A stretch of DNA of 64,000 nucleotides from Vicia villosa (lineage: Eukaryota; Streptophyta; Magnoliopsida; Fabales; Fabaceae). The translations under genes and the position numbers were made by a program. Where the stretch lies: assembly GCF_029867415.1 (NCBI RefSeq), contig NW_026705573.1, forward strand, positions 419,001 through 483,000, in the 5' to 3' direction. The notes beneath the pieces are model-generated. The model was given only the letters and a program-made list of their open reading frames with translations, searched no databases and was not told the DNA's origin. Shown here one piece after another: positions 1 to 29,342 of this stretch (within the stretch, counting starts at the first letter, position 1; each line of letters opens with the position of its first letter).

Positions 1-2
1 TT

Positions 3-209
3 CTAAAAAATGATTTCTTTTAGCCCTGCAGCAGTGAAGGCTTCTATTAAAGAGCAATTTTTGAAGAGCTTTTCATCTAGATAATAGGTAGAAAATATTT
101 CTCTTTCAGAGTATAAAAGGTTGTAGTTGGTTTCTTGGGTTTGTGAGGTGAAATTTTGAGAGGTGTATGAGGAAAACGGTCGGAAAGAACAGGTTCACTT
201 AGAGGCCAT
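3..209 (-). pseudogene. Degenerate ORF fragment, probably transposon-derived
   Basis: On the minus strand an ATG at 209-207 is followed by three codons and then a TGA (197-195). After that TGA the same frame stays open for about 63 codons to a TAG at 5-3. The open part is rich in Ser, Thr, Tyr and Asn at first and then becomes helix-like (ending ...EAFTAAGLKEIIF). The composition looks like protein rather than random AT-rich sequence, and it resembles N-terminal parts of transposon-associated proteins I associate with legume genomes, but I cannot name the family. The early stop and the stop near the window edge suggest a broken gene. It could also be a chance open frame. Confidence 0.25.
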
Positions 210-1600
210 TTGGAAGTGACGATGATGAGTGAGAGAATTTGGTGTTTTTATGCAATATTAAGTAAAAAAAGTGATGGAATGAACAGTATGAGAAATTACC
301 TCCTTTTATAGCATTTTGTCTAATCGGTTAGTAATGGTAAAAAATGGGAGTTTTCTGTTGCAAGTGTCTATTACAACATTTAATCCTCGAACTATCCGTT
401 AAGGGGATCTCTAAAGTTCATATTTTTGAATTTTCAAATGATCTAATCGATTAGGTCAAAGTACTAATCGACTAGATTGGCCCAATTTAGCATTCCTTTG
501 TTTTGGTCCTTGTGTTCTACACTCCCGCTGGGCTTTATTTACATCTCAGCTGTAAGACACTAAAATGCTCGTCTTTTATGGATTAGAAATATTTTAATTT
601 AAAAGAGTAGATAAATAAAATAATTATTTTAAGGGGTTTATCATACTTTTCTGATCATTTCAACCTTAAAATAATTTTTTACCTTCTTTATTAAGAATTC
701 TTGATAAAATTTCCCATAAAGGGAAGACGCCATATGGTGTATCTTTCTCCGCACATCGTTAGATGTGAAAGTTGGCAAATCCACAAAATGGATAAGTCCA
801 TCCACACATCATTGGATGTGAGAGTTGGTAAATCCACCAAATGGATATGTCCATTATAGACTTCTTCATTCACCTGAACATCTCAAATCATAAATTTGAA
901 GATATTCTCTAGTATATTGCTTTGATCGCAACGATTGACATAACTTTAGTTAAGATGTGAGGTTCACCCTGACCTAAGGGATCAGGTTTGAGGAGACCTA
1001 CATTCATCATATGGAGATCCTTTAGTACCCATATGAGGCGTCTCAGCACCAAATCTACGCTCAATGTTAACTATAAACTCGTAGTATCTCCCATGTTGCC
1101 ATGGTAAGTACCATGTTAGCGACAAGAATTACATGTGGTGCTAGATTAGAAAATAGACCATGATTCTACGAAATGATATTCAAGGGAATTTGCCTTCAAC
1201 CTCTTGTAATCTTAATATAGATCCAGATCTATATCTAGGATCATTTCTTCTATTGCTTTGCAGAGTTCTCAATGTAATCAAAGGTCTAGAAATTCGATGA
1301 ATCGTAGGTTAAATGTTGACTAACTTGATCCTCGATTATGAACGCTTTTGATTTGGTCATCTAAGGAGATTACAAATGATGGAGTTAGAGAGCGAATGTA
1401 AATTCGTGGAAATCATAGGAATTGGAAGTTGATACCAACAAACGATGCCATTATTTCGTTCGGGAACCAAAAATAAATGCAGTTGGAGAACCAATGATCT
1501 TGAAATAATGGTGTTTATCTTCGTCACGACGGTGCGGGGTGGACCTACATGGTTAATACTCTAACTCCCATGTCAATTCAATATTCAAGACGAGTGTAGT
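210..1600. other. Non-coding stretch, probably old repeat sequence
   Basis: No convincing gene is seen. Three related 10-12 bp near-palindromes of the form TAATCGRYTAG occur near 319, 438 and 462. A 53-bp tandem duplication lies at 752-857. The rest may be flanking sequence of the copia remnant that follows, but no LTR boundary could be fixed. Confidence 0.4.
752..857. repeat. Two-copy tandem repeat, 53-bp period
   Basis: The unit beginning CACATCGTTAGATGTG at 752 recurs as CACATCATTGGATGTG at 805 and continues with high similarity through AAATGGATAAGTCCAT versus AAATGGATATGTCCAT. Each unit starts with a small imperfect palindrome. Its role is unknown. Confidence 0.75.
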
Positions 1601-1689
1601 GAAAAGTGGAGATCATAGAATGTACCTTGCTTTTGCTTGTGAACTAATTTTATACCTCGGGTCACGTAGAGATAGATGATTTGGTGAGA

Positions 1690-2560
1690 ACTTGGCCTTA
1701 GCTATTCGGACCTTTAGATGACCCATAACTCCATCCATGTCTGTCTTCTTTTTTAAGACCCAATAGCACCATGTGGAATCAACCCATTCAGGTGGCACCA
1801 CCAAAGTTCATACTTGATTAGTGTATATGGAATCCCTTTTCATATTTGATGGCATCTAGCCACTTCTCATATTTAGGTCTAATAATGTCCCTTTGGTAAG
1901 TAGCATGGTTATCTTCATCCATGAGTAATACATCACGATGCTCAGTTATGGGAAGTCTATATCTCTCAGGTTAGGGATGTATCTTGTTTGACTTACGTTA
2001 TTATTGTGTACTTGAGCTGGTTGTTCATATATAACATCTCGTGTAATATGCTATTGTTCTTTCAATTGTGTATTTCCAATATGTGATTCTTGAATTTTAT
2101 CAAGTTATACTTTCTTCCCATTGTTTCATTTGAAAATTAATTCCCTTTTAAGAAATACCTTAGTTTAGGCGACACACATTTTTCTTTGAGAAGGGTTATA
2201 GAAGTAGCATCCTTTGGTTTCTTTAGGATTATTCACAAGAACATTTATCATATTTGGACTCAATTTTAATAGAAAATTTTTCTTTCACATATACTTCAAA
2301 TCCTCAAATTTTCATGCAAGACATGTTAGGTTTCTCGCCAATCCACACCTCATATGGTGTCTTTTCCAATGTTGTGGTTGGATTACACTTAAGTGTGAAA
2401 GCGTAGTTAAAAAAGCATGTCCCTATAAAAAGTTTGGAAGATCTGCATGAATTATCATTGATCGGATCATGTCTAACAAGGGTTGGTTCCTTCTTTTAGA
2501 AACACCATTCTACTGTGTCGTTCCAAAAAAGGCAAGTTATGATGGGTACATGTACTTCCT
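1690..2560 (-). pseudogene. Ty1/copia retrotransposon remnant (integrase to reverse transcriptase)
   Basis: Read on the minus strand, 2560 to about 2400 gives a decayed integrase C-terminal core: a match to the copia signature around QNGVSERRNRTLLDM (here Q*NGVSKRRNQPLLDM, with a stop), followed by a segment like the HADLP...FWGHALLT region. Further along, 2340-2200 resembles the region with NPKETKG. At about 1770-1690 a copia RT start appears as WVLKKKTDMDG followed by a degraded KVRIAKA. The order integrase then RT on one strand fits a Ty1/copia pol gene. Several stop codons and frame changes show it is dead. Its LTRs were not located. Confidence 0.7.
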
Positions 2561-2973
2561 AAAAAAATTCAATGAGGTGACAACCCTTGTTTGTGTAAGA
2601 TTGTCTGGTTTTAAGGCTTGTAGTGTACTAAAGGCCTGCTCACGTGAGAGTTGTGAAATACATTGTTAATTGAATTTTTAGAGTTTTAGGGATCCCCCTC
2701 CCAGTTTGGGAGTGAAGCATATATAAAAATTTCTTGAGCCTAGGCTAGAGAGTGGTTTTCTTAACCTCTTTACCAAGGATTGCATTCCATTGATTCATGG
2801 GGAAAACTGTTTTTCCTCTTTGATTGATCCTTTATGTCAGTTACTACTTGTACACGTCACCAACTCACTATCCACTTTCATGGACGAATGGATAATGAAA
2901 ACTAATTCAAGTGACCAAAGTCAAACTAAGCGACTTCATGTGCATTCCTTAAAAAAGAATAAAACAAAATATA

Positions 2974-3255
2974 CTCCATCCGTTTTTTATTATAAGTCGT
3001 TTTAGACTTTTCACACAGTTTAAGAAAAATAATAATTGTTGTATGAGAATGAGAAATTATGAAGGTTTTTACAAAATTATCCTTCATTAATGACATATGG
3101 AAGATAAATTTATATAATTGAAATGAGAGAGAATAATAAATATTTAAGGATATAAAAGAAAAAGTAGCATTAATTATTCATTGAAATTGTAAAGCGACTT
3201 ATATTTAAATACAAATATTTTTTCCAAAACGACTTATAATAAGAAACGGAGGGAG
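2974..3255. mobile_element. Stowaway-type (Tc1/mariner) MITE
   Basis: A 282-bp AT-rich element has inverted termini CTCCATCCGTTTTTTATTAT and, on the other strand at the right end, CTCCCTCCGTTTCTTATTAT; the similarity runs on into AAGTCGTTTT. It is flanked by TA on both sides (2972-2973 and 3256-3257), the mariner target duplication. The CTCCCTCCGT terminus is the hallmark of Stowaway MITEs. No coding capacity is present. It lies about 0.3 kb upstream of the likely SHPRH transcription start. Confidence 0.85.
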
Positions 3256-3539
3256 TATTAATTAGTTAATTAATTCTATAAATTTATACCTTGAATTTTG
3301 GGTAAAAACATTTTTGGTAAATATCCATAGGATGAAAATGAATCAAGAAACTTTAAATTCACACGTTTTTATTCAAAAGAAATTTGATCGACAAATTAGT
3401 CTCTTACTTGGGAGGGCAAAAGAAATAAAAAAGAGGGCAGAATGGTCATATTATAATTATGACAGTCAAATCACAACCGTTGGATTTGTTACAAACAAAA
3501 CAACCTGATGATGCGGCTTTCCGTTGTAACATTAGCTTG

Positions 3540-3643
3540 ATCGTAGAAAGAAATATAACAGACACTCTTCTATCAACAGTGGTCTATTCGTTCAACGATT
3601 CATACTCTTGTTTACTTCGGTGATTCTCTTCCTTTCTCTCCAG
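3540..3643 (+). other. Candidate non-coding 5' exon of SHPRH
   Basis: A pyrimidine-rich stretch (...TTCCTTTCTCTCCAG) is followed at 3644 by GTTAGGTT, a plausible donor. About 1.8 kb downstream and just ahead of the SHPRH start codon there are good acceptors at 5431-5433 (TAG after a long T-tract) and 5441-5443 (CAG). This fits a 5' UTR exon joined to the exon holding the ATG. The transcription start is not determined, and no clear TATA box was placed. This is an inference from splice signals only. Confidence 0.35.
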
Positions 3644-4158
3644 GTTAGGTTCCAATTCCCAAAACTCCTCATTTGTAGAATTGTAAAGTTTATAGGGATT
3701 TTTTTGTGTTATTAGACTGTGTCTATGGTGGTGTTATCTTCAGTCAATGTTTTTGTAGCTATCTTTTTGTTCAATTATGTTAAAGTTTAGTTTTTTCTAA
3801 TAATTTGATGCTTAATTGTGTTTTCCAGCTTTTGAATGTTTCTACATTGAATTGAATGAGTGTGTTTTGCTCTGTAGCACCAACATCTCGGAAAAAAAGT
3901 GTTTTCAGTTTCGGAAACTGACACGACACTTGTGATTATGATTAATTAAGTTACTTTTTCAAATAATTATTTGTTTTGAGGTGTCTGTGCTAGGTTTTGA
4001 GTTCATGTTTAGTTATTCTTTAGTTTGTTGTTATTTTATCATTTTAAGTTCTTGTGTCTCCATGTTGTGCTTTAGTTTCAATTATGTAATATCATTAGTA
4101 ATTTTAGTATGTTACTACTCTACTCCCTCCTTATAAGCTCTTTTCGTTAATTTTTATG

Positions 4159-5146
4159 TAGTGTATGTTTGGTTTAGTTTTTGGAAGAGAGAAAAATAAT
4201 TTTAGAGGTGTATAATTGATTATTTTGAGATGTTTTGTTCTTCTAAAATATAATTTATTCTAGCTTCAAAATTGTTTCTCCTTGAATCTATACTTTGTAA
4301 CTTTTGAGTTTAGACGTGATTTTTATACTGAAATTTATTGTTTAACTCACTTTTACATAAATGTATCTAAATATAAACCACTTTATATCTGATTCACTTT
4401 TAACCAGAATCAGTTCTACAAAATCAATTTTCTCATAATTAATTCTCCCCGCTGCAGAACCAAACATACACGTAATATCATTGGTAATTTTAGTATATAT
4501 TTGGTTTAGTTTTTGGAAGAGTCAAAAGCAGTTCTAGAAATATGCAGAATTGATTTTGGAATGATTTTGAGTTGTTTGGTTCTTCTAAACTAGAATTGAT
4601 TCCACCTCCATAATTGATTTTACTTAAGCTAGAATTTGTAGCTTTTGAGTTTAAATGTGTTTTCTTACATTGAAATTTATTATTCAACTCCATTTTGAAT
4701 AAAACTAACCAAACATAAATAGTTTTACATTCAACTCACTTTTAATCAATTTTACAGAATTAATTCATTAAAAATCAATTTTTTTTACCGTAGAACAAAC
4801 CATTTGCTTAGTATGTTACTACTCTACTCCCTTTTTATAAGCTACTTTGGTTTAACTTTTGGAAGAGGTAAAAGCAATTCTTAACATTTAGAATTGATTT
4901 TGCAATGATTTTGAGATGTTTGGTTCTTCTAAAGTAGAATTGATTATGCTTCCAAAATTGATTTTACTTGAAGCAATAATTTGTAGGTTTTTGATTTTAA
5001 ACGTGATTTTTACATTGAAATTTATCGTTCAACTCAATTTTGCATAAATTTATCCAAACATAAATTACTTTACATTCAATTCACTTTTAACCAGAATCAA
5101 TTCACTAAACATCATTGTTTTCACCACAGAACCAAACATACGTTAA
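4159..5146. repeat. Three tandem degenerate MITE-like units in the putative first intron
   Basis: Three related units of about 300-340 bp begin near 4159, 4497 and 4848. Each starts with a form of TTTGGTTTAGTTTTTGGAAG, carries a middle part around TGATTTTGAGATGTTTGGTT, and ends with a form of GCAGAACCAAACATAC. Beginning and end are imperfect inverted repeats (TATGTTTGGTT versus AACCAAACATA), as in a MITE. Units 1 and 3 also share the preceding phrase TTACTACTCTACTCCCT, so the array grew by duplication including flanking DNA. It lies between the candidate 5' UTR exon and the coding start of SHPRH. Confidence 0.6.
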
Positions 5147-5455
5147 GAAAAATAGTTACCATATTGAATATGTTTATCTTATATATGAAAGTTAGTTAAA
5201 AATACCCTTTTATGTATAGTTTTTTCAAACTCTAACTTTTCATTTCCCTAGACAGATTAGTAGTACTAATAGTAATAGGGATTATATTTGGAAATAAACA
5301 AAAGAAATGTGTTTAGTAACTTGATATGAGTCTTATATTCAGGGACCAGTTTTTCTTAAGAGTGATTATAATTAGACATATGTAGTATAAGTATAGCTTG
5401 ACTTTTCGTTTGATGTTTTTTTTTTTCTTCTAGTTTTGTGCAGTGGTGATAATTG

Positions 5456-24130
<18,675 letters not shown>

Positions 24131-25500
24131 TTTTATTTTTCTCTTTTGTTTCTAAAAGATGTTACTATGCACAAGTGCAACAATTTTAAGAGGCCATGGG
24201 AGTTGCATTGCAATAAAATTTCAAATCTTAATATAAATTATTCTAATCATTTTGCCTACAAATATCTAGAATTCATTTATTCTTGTACATAAAGTTACAT
24301 ATAATTAGTTATATTTATAACTTATTTTCAAGATCTGTAAAATATATGTTAAATCTTCAAACTTTTTTTTTTCTTCCTCTAGTTGTATGAGATACCTTTG
24401 AGGTCATAATGAAATGAGTGTAACATGACTTTAAGCAATGTTTGAGTTGGACATTTCATTTTTAACTAGTGAGAGATATAAGTCACACTAGATCATAGAA
24501 AAGATAGTTATTTACTTGTTCATCAGATTCAACTATGTATGTCACAATTTCATTAAATATCTTGGGGCAAATCAAGTCAAAGTGTGACATATATCACTGT
24601 CACTATGAAAAATAACTTATGATACGCACTATATTGTATTATCATGATGTGTAAATTCAGGATAAATATTATTTTTAATATTTATATTTACGTGACATTA
24701 AAACTTGATTACAAATTGCTGAAGAATGACATTATTATATTATTATATTTATTGATGTCTCACATTTAAATTAACCTAAATGTTCCATTAATCAGATTAA
24801 CTATTTTTAATATGTTATAACTTTGAAAAAAACATAGTAAAGAAAAACCTTTTATTATAAATAAGTTATCATAATAGAAGTTCTAAGTCCAGGCTTAAAA
24901 TCATTAGGCTCCAGGACTTACACCAACAATTTTTAACTAGCACTAGAGCTAATACTCACATATCTAATGTGACAGTTATGTTTTTGTTGAGTAAGGGGCT
25001 TAATGAGTGGGCTATCAACGTTGTCAATTATTAGTACTCTACATTTCTTTAAATTCCTCATTTTTATTAATACTCTACATTTTTTTAAATTTCTTTCTTG
25101 AATGAGGTGATAATGCCTAAGTATGTGTTTGGATCACTAATGAGATTTAGATTCTTTAACTTGTGAAATGACATCATTTTTTAAAATCAAAATAGAGTTC
25201 AATGGAATCCACTCAACTATACCAATTTCATAGAAGCACATCTTGACTCTACCATAGAGGTTGGGTATATTTGCTTTTTCAAACACATCAACAAAAAAGT
25301 TGCTGGGTTATCAACATTGTCAATTATTGGTACTCTACATAATGACGTTAGGACATCATATTTGACATCTTCTTCACACAACTCAATTGCATCTTCAACC
25401 GAACAAATCCATTACGACCAGCATGCTCTTCCACCTCAGGATGATGTTAGGACATTAATTCCAGAACCATTCCTCATAGGCGGAAGAAACTCCCCTTAAT
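24131..25500. other. SHPRH 3' UTR and AT-rich intergenic sequence
   Basis: The first part is the 3' UTR of SHPRH; the polyadenylation site is not fixed, but AATAAA-like words occur shortly after the stop (near 24210). The rest is AT-rich. The phrase TCAATTATTGGTACTCTACAT near 25317 echoes the one near 25025, hinting at a small duplicated repeat. No gene is supported. Confidence 0.5.
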
Positions 25501-27092
25501 CCAGAAACCTTCCTCACAGGGGGTATAGGAGAATCTTTAAGAGGTGGCCAAACACCAACCCGAAGTCTCTAGAGAAAAACTCAGGGGTGCAGACTTCAAT
25601 TCTAGGTAACTTAGAACACAAGACGCAATTGTGTTCATAACTCAGATAACAAGACACAAAACGAAGGGAGGAAGACCAAACACCTTCTTGGACATCTTTG
25701 TAAATCCAATTTATAAATCCCATCTGTAACATGAACAAAACAATCATTCTCTCCCCCCTTTTGGCCAAAAATTGACAACCAAAATCCTCAAATGACCATA
25801 CCCAAAGTGTACTCACCCACACTCGGACAATGGCCATAATTGGAAAGAAGGAGTAACCACCTCATTTTTTTTGAAGGAATGACCTCTTTTAAATAGCCCA
25901 GTAGTTTTCTTAGGGAATAACGATCTTGGTCAATGAGAAGGTTATTTGAGAAAGATAACAACACAATTAGAGAACACATGGCTTCTTTATTAACGCAAGG
26001 ACACATATGATAAGCATCCTTACAACTCCACACAAGTTGTCATAACTCTTTGGGTGGTTTATATGTCATCCACTATTGGTTTGACTTTATTTACAAGCGT
26101 CTTCTCAACCCTTAATTTCCATGCTTCTCAAGAAACCTCTTCTTCAAAAATACTTCTAGAGTTATTTGCACCAAAAGAAGAAAAAAAACACCTCCAAAAA
26201 AATACTGATCATATCACGTAGTATGACAGTATTTCTCTGCCCTTATATCCACTAGCTGTTGCTGATACTAGTGGAATCTTCAACAAAGTAGTAATGCAAT
26301 GGTCAATCATACTACTGTAGACAAGATTATAATCTCCACATTCTAATCCATATAGTCAGAAATTCCTCTTTTGACAATGATGCTTGAGCATCCTTCAAAG
26401 AAAAACCACCAACAATCATGATATTCCAATATTAGCTTTAGAATCAAATGACTTTGGTTCTTGATCCACCATCCAAAGGACTCATCGTTTACAGAGAATT
26501 TCTTGACTAAGCTCCCAATAGAACACACCCAATTCATCTCCTTCAGGTTGACACACTCCTAGATATCATAGAGATAAACAAACTCTCAAATACTTTCTGA
26601 ACCATAATGTTTAGATTGCAGACTTGCATCAACTCGTCAGACTAACACACAGCTCCCGTCGGGATATATGTCATCAGTCATATGCATAACCTTATTAGAG
26701 GACCATTTCTTTACATTTCAATCTTCATAGATTCTCTAGAGATACAGTCAGCTTATAAAACTACCTTCTTACACATAGTAGAGCACAAGTTGATTCTTCG
26801 TCATAACAAATAGTCATGATAGATGTGCACACCACACGCCCTATGCCATATTAGGCTAGTGACTTGTCTTCACCCTGAGAAAAACAGACTACCTTAGCCG
26901 AGGGAGTAAGGAACTAAAATGATGTTCCAACATCAGCTCATACATCAGTCTAAATCACATGGATTTGGCCATTTTCAATGGTTTTGGAGATAACATCCAT
27001 AATGATATAGGCATTTCTTTTGAAAGAAACACAAGAGTACTTAACAACAGCTAGTCAACCTCCACGGTCAGACTATAGAAATAGGCAGTAAC
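25501..27092 (-). other. Unidentified, probably transposon-derived sequence split by an insertion
   Basis: Three moderately long minus-strand open stretches (25837-25514, 26033-25788, 26537-26343) have protein-like composition, for example SIGSLVKKFSVNDESFGWW. They match no family I can name, and the frame breaks suggest a decayed gene. The sequence is continuous with 28473 onward once the 27093-28467 insertion is removed. Confidence 0.3.
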
Positions 27093-28467
27093 TATTGAAT
27101 CGGTAAAGCGGCAAGCAACAAAAGTAATGAGATATTATTCCCGGGTGATATAGTTATATCGTATCGTAGTCCACAGAGATGTGTACCATTCGATCGATTA
27201 ATTCGTTCTTGAGTTAGGTTTTATAAATGTACAAGAAAGTAAATGTATCAACAAGAAAACTACTCATTCCTTAATAGAATAGAATTGTCAAGCTGGAATA
27301 TGATCTAGTTCTCACAGACTTAAACTTATTGACCGAACATACTCAACTTGTAACCTATCAATATTATCACATGTCAACAATACTACCCACAATATTATCT
27401 AAGTGACGATCTCTCAACCACCTAAACAACACATGAGATATCCGAGCTTCCCGTAGATGCCGATCTCTCAGACAAACACGACCATTCAGAAGCATTAAGC
27501 ACTGACACTAAGTGATTATCAACCTAATCCATCTCTGCAATTATGTTAATAGATAATTATCCTAGATAAGCATTAGAGCCTTACGTCTCCATAGCGACTC
27601 AAACACATTAGCAACAAAGCAAAAATCCAAGATAATAATCCACAAAGATATGAAAGCAAGCTTTACACAACATAATGATCAACAAATATAAATGAGTTCA
27701 AAGGAGATACATGCAAACAACCCAACAATGGAAATTACAAAGAGAAGAGAGAAAGAGAAAGCAAACATGTCTTGGTTTGTCAATACCAATTGATGAAGAA
27801 TACACTCCCAATCCACCAATTGCAAGATCCAATGTTGTTATCCACTCTTAATCTACCAAGAAATGATGTGATGGAGTTGAGAGAACCCTAAATTGGCCTC
27901 CTAAAACCATAACCCTAAAAATGAAATGAAAAGAAACTATATACACAATCTGCTACGCGACTTTCGCCCAGCGAGCCAATTGCTCCACCTGGCGAAACCT
28001 TTATTCCTGGCCACACAGCCTGCGCCATGTCATCAAGTGGGCAAAATATCTTCTTTCGCCCGGCGAACGAAATGCTTAGCCCGACGAATCCTTATTCTTC
28101 CGGCCGACAACCATGAGGCGACCCCAAGGCAGAAACTTGACAATTTATTTTTTTCGCTCGCCCGGCGAGCCAATTGCTCTGTCGGGCGACTCACACCAGT
28201 CTGCACTATTCTCTTCTTTTATTCAATTTGCCTTTTCTTTTATTGATCCAAAATTGCTCACCCTTGAAGCTTTATTACCTAATGCTTCAAACATGCTCAA
28301 ACACCTACAAAAAGAATGGAAAATAAATCAACCGGTACAATATGTACACAAAACGCAATAAACGGTATTTACAACAAAAACGAGGATTATTACACAATAT
28401 TACAAACAATAAACCGATAAGTGTCACAAAATGTATATACTATAATAACTACAATTTGCACTTATCA
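27093..28467 (-). mobile_element. LTR-like 1,375-bp insertion with a 5-bp target duplication
   Basis: The unit is flanked by GTAAC on both sides (27088-27092 and 28468-28472). On the minus strand it begins TGATAAGTGCAAATTG and ends GATTCAATA. A 5-bp duplication and a TG start fit an LTR retrotransposon derivative such as a solo LTR or a non-autonomous element, though the terminal TA is not canonical. It contains the phrase TATTATTCCCGGGTGATATA, which I recall from dispersed plant repeats, and three copies of a GC-rich CGCCCGGCGA motif (about 27965, 28050, 28158). No coding capacity is seen. Confidence 0.6.
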
Positions 28468-28472
28468 GTAAC

Positions 28473-29126
28473 CTGCACGACACAATTTCCAGACCTCCTG
28501 TCTGAACTTGAGATGTGAGACACCATCCTTCTGCACCTAAAGAGGAGATTCCCTCTAACAGGTATCTGGAGCAGAATACAACAACCGGGATATTGACTGA
28601 TAATATATATATATATATAATATTTATTTGGTCTCAGTGCATTTATTTATTTTTTAATAGGCAATTGATTGATAAAGCTCGTACTAGGGGTGTAACCCTT
28701 ACAAACAGAGAACACTAGAGAATGATTGAGTCGGATAAAGGAAGTTTAAATCATTCATAATAATTGGATCTAAACTTAGAATATCCACTAGATAACTATC
28801 TCCAAGAAAGGAAAATAATAAATTGAAATTGAAATGAGTTTGAACAATATATATTATCTTTTGACCAAAACTTATAGGGATATTCTTTTGAACTATTCAA
28901 GTGTTAGATATTGTAATTATGTTTTCAAATTAAAAGACAAAATTGGTAATTTTCTTTTACTCCATCTTATATAAATGTCTAACCATATCTAATATGACTT
29001 ATTGATGTTAAATTGTTTAATTATTATTTACATATTAATTTTATATTTTTTTTTAAAGTATTGGGATACATAAGTCAAACATTTAATCCGTTCTTTCATG
29101 TAGTGAATTGAGGTGATAAAAATAAG
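28473..29126. other. Intergenic AT-rich sequence
   Basis: The first 100 bases or so are the continuation of the element remnant that ends at 27092. The rest is AT-rich with a short TA run at 28604-28622. No gene is supported. Confidence 0.4.
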
Positions 29127-29135
29127 ATATGTTAA

Positions 29136-29333
29136 ACCTCAAAGGGTTGGCTCATTTGGCAAATGAGCTTTCTCCGAAAAGGGACGGAACCGGCTAGTAC
29201 CCGGGTTCGAGCCCGGTTGGAGTCAAAAATGCCCTGGGGCCACGGTGCCGTCGCCTTCGAGCCCGGATCCGGATTAGTCACGTGGGGCCCTTTCCCCCGC
29301 GGATACCGGTCGGTTAACACAAAAAAAAAAAAA
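29136..29333 (+). mobile_element. tRNA-derived SINE
   Basis: A GC-richer 200-bp block in AT-rich DNA carries a box A-like GGCTCATTTGG (29149-29159) and a perfect RNA polymerase III box B, GGTTCGAGCCC, about 50 bp later. It ends in a run of A (29321-29333). The flanks are a near-identical 9-bp duplication, ATATGTTAA (29127-29135) and ATACGTTAA (29334-29342). This is the structure of a tRNA-derived SINE, retroposed by LINE machinery. Confidence 0.8.
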
Positions 29334-29342
29334 ATACGTTAA

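Noticed and set aside
29145..29215. Functional tRNA gene
   Set aside because: Box B is present, but the sequence cannot be folded by eye into a standard cloverleaf and it is joined to a SINE body with an A-tail.
29132..29320. Minus-strand open frame in a GC-rich block
   Set aside because: The block is a tRNA-derived SINE with box B, A-tail and duplication, not a coding region.
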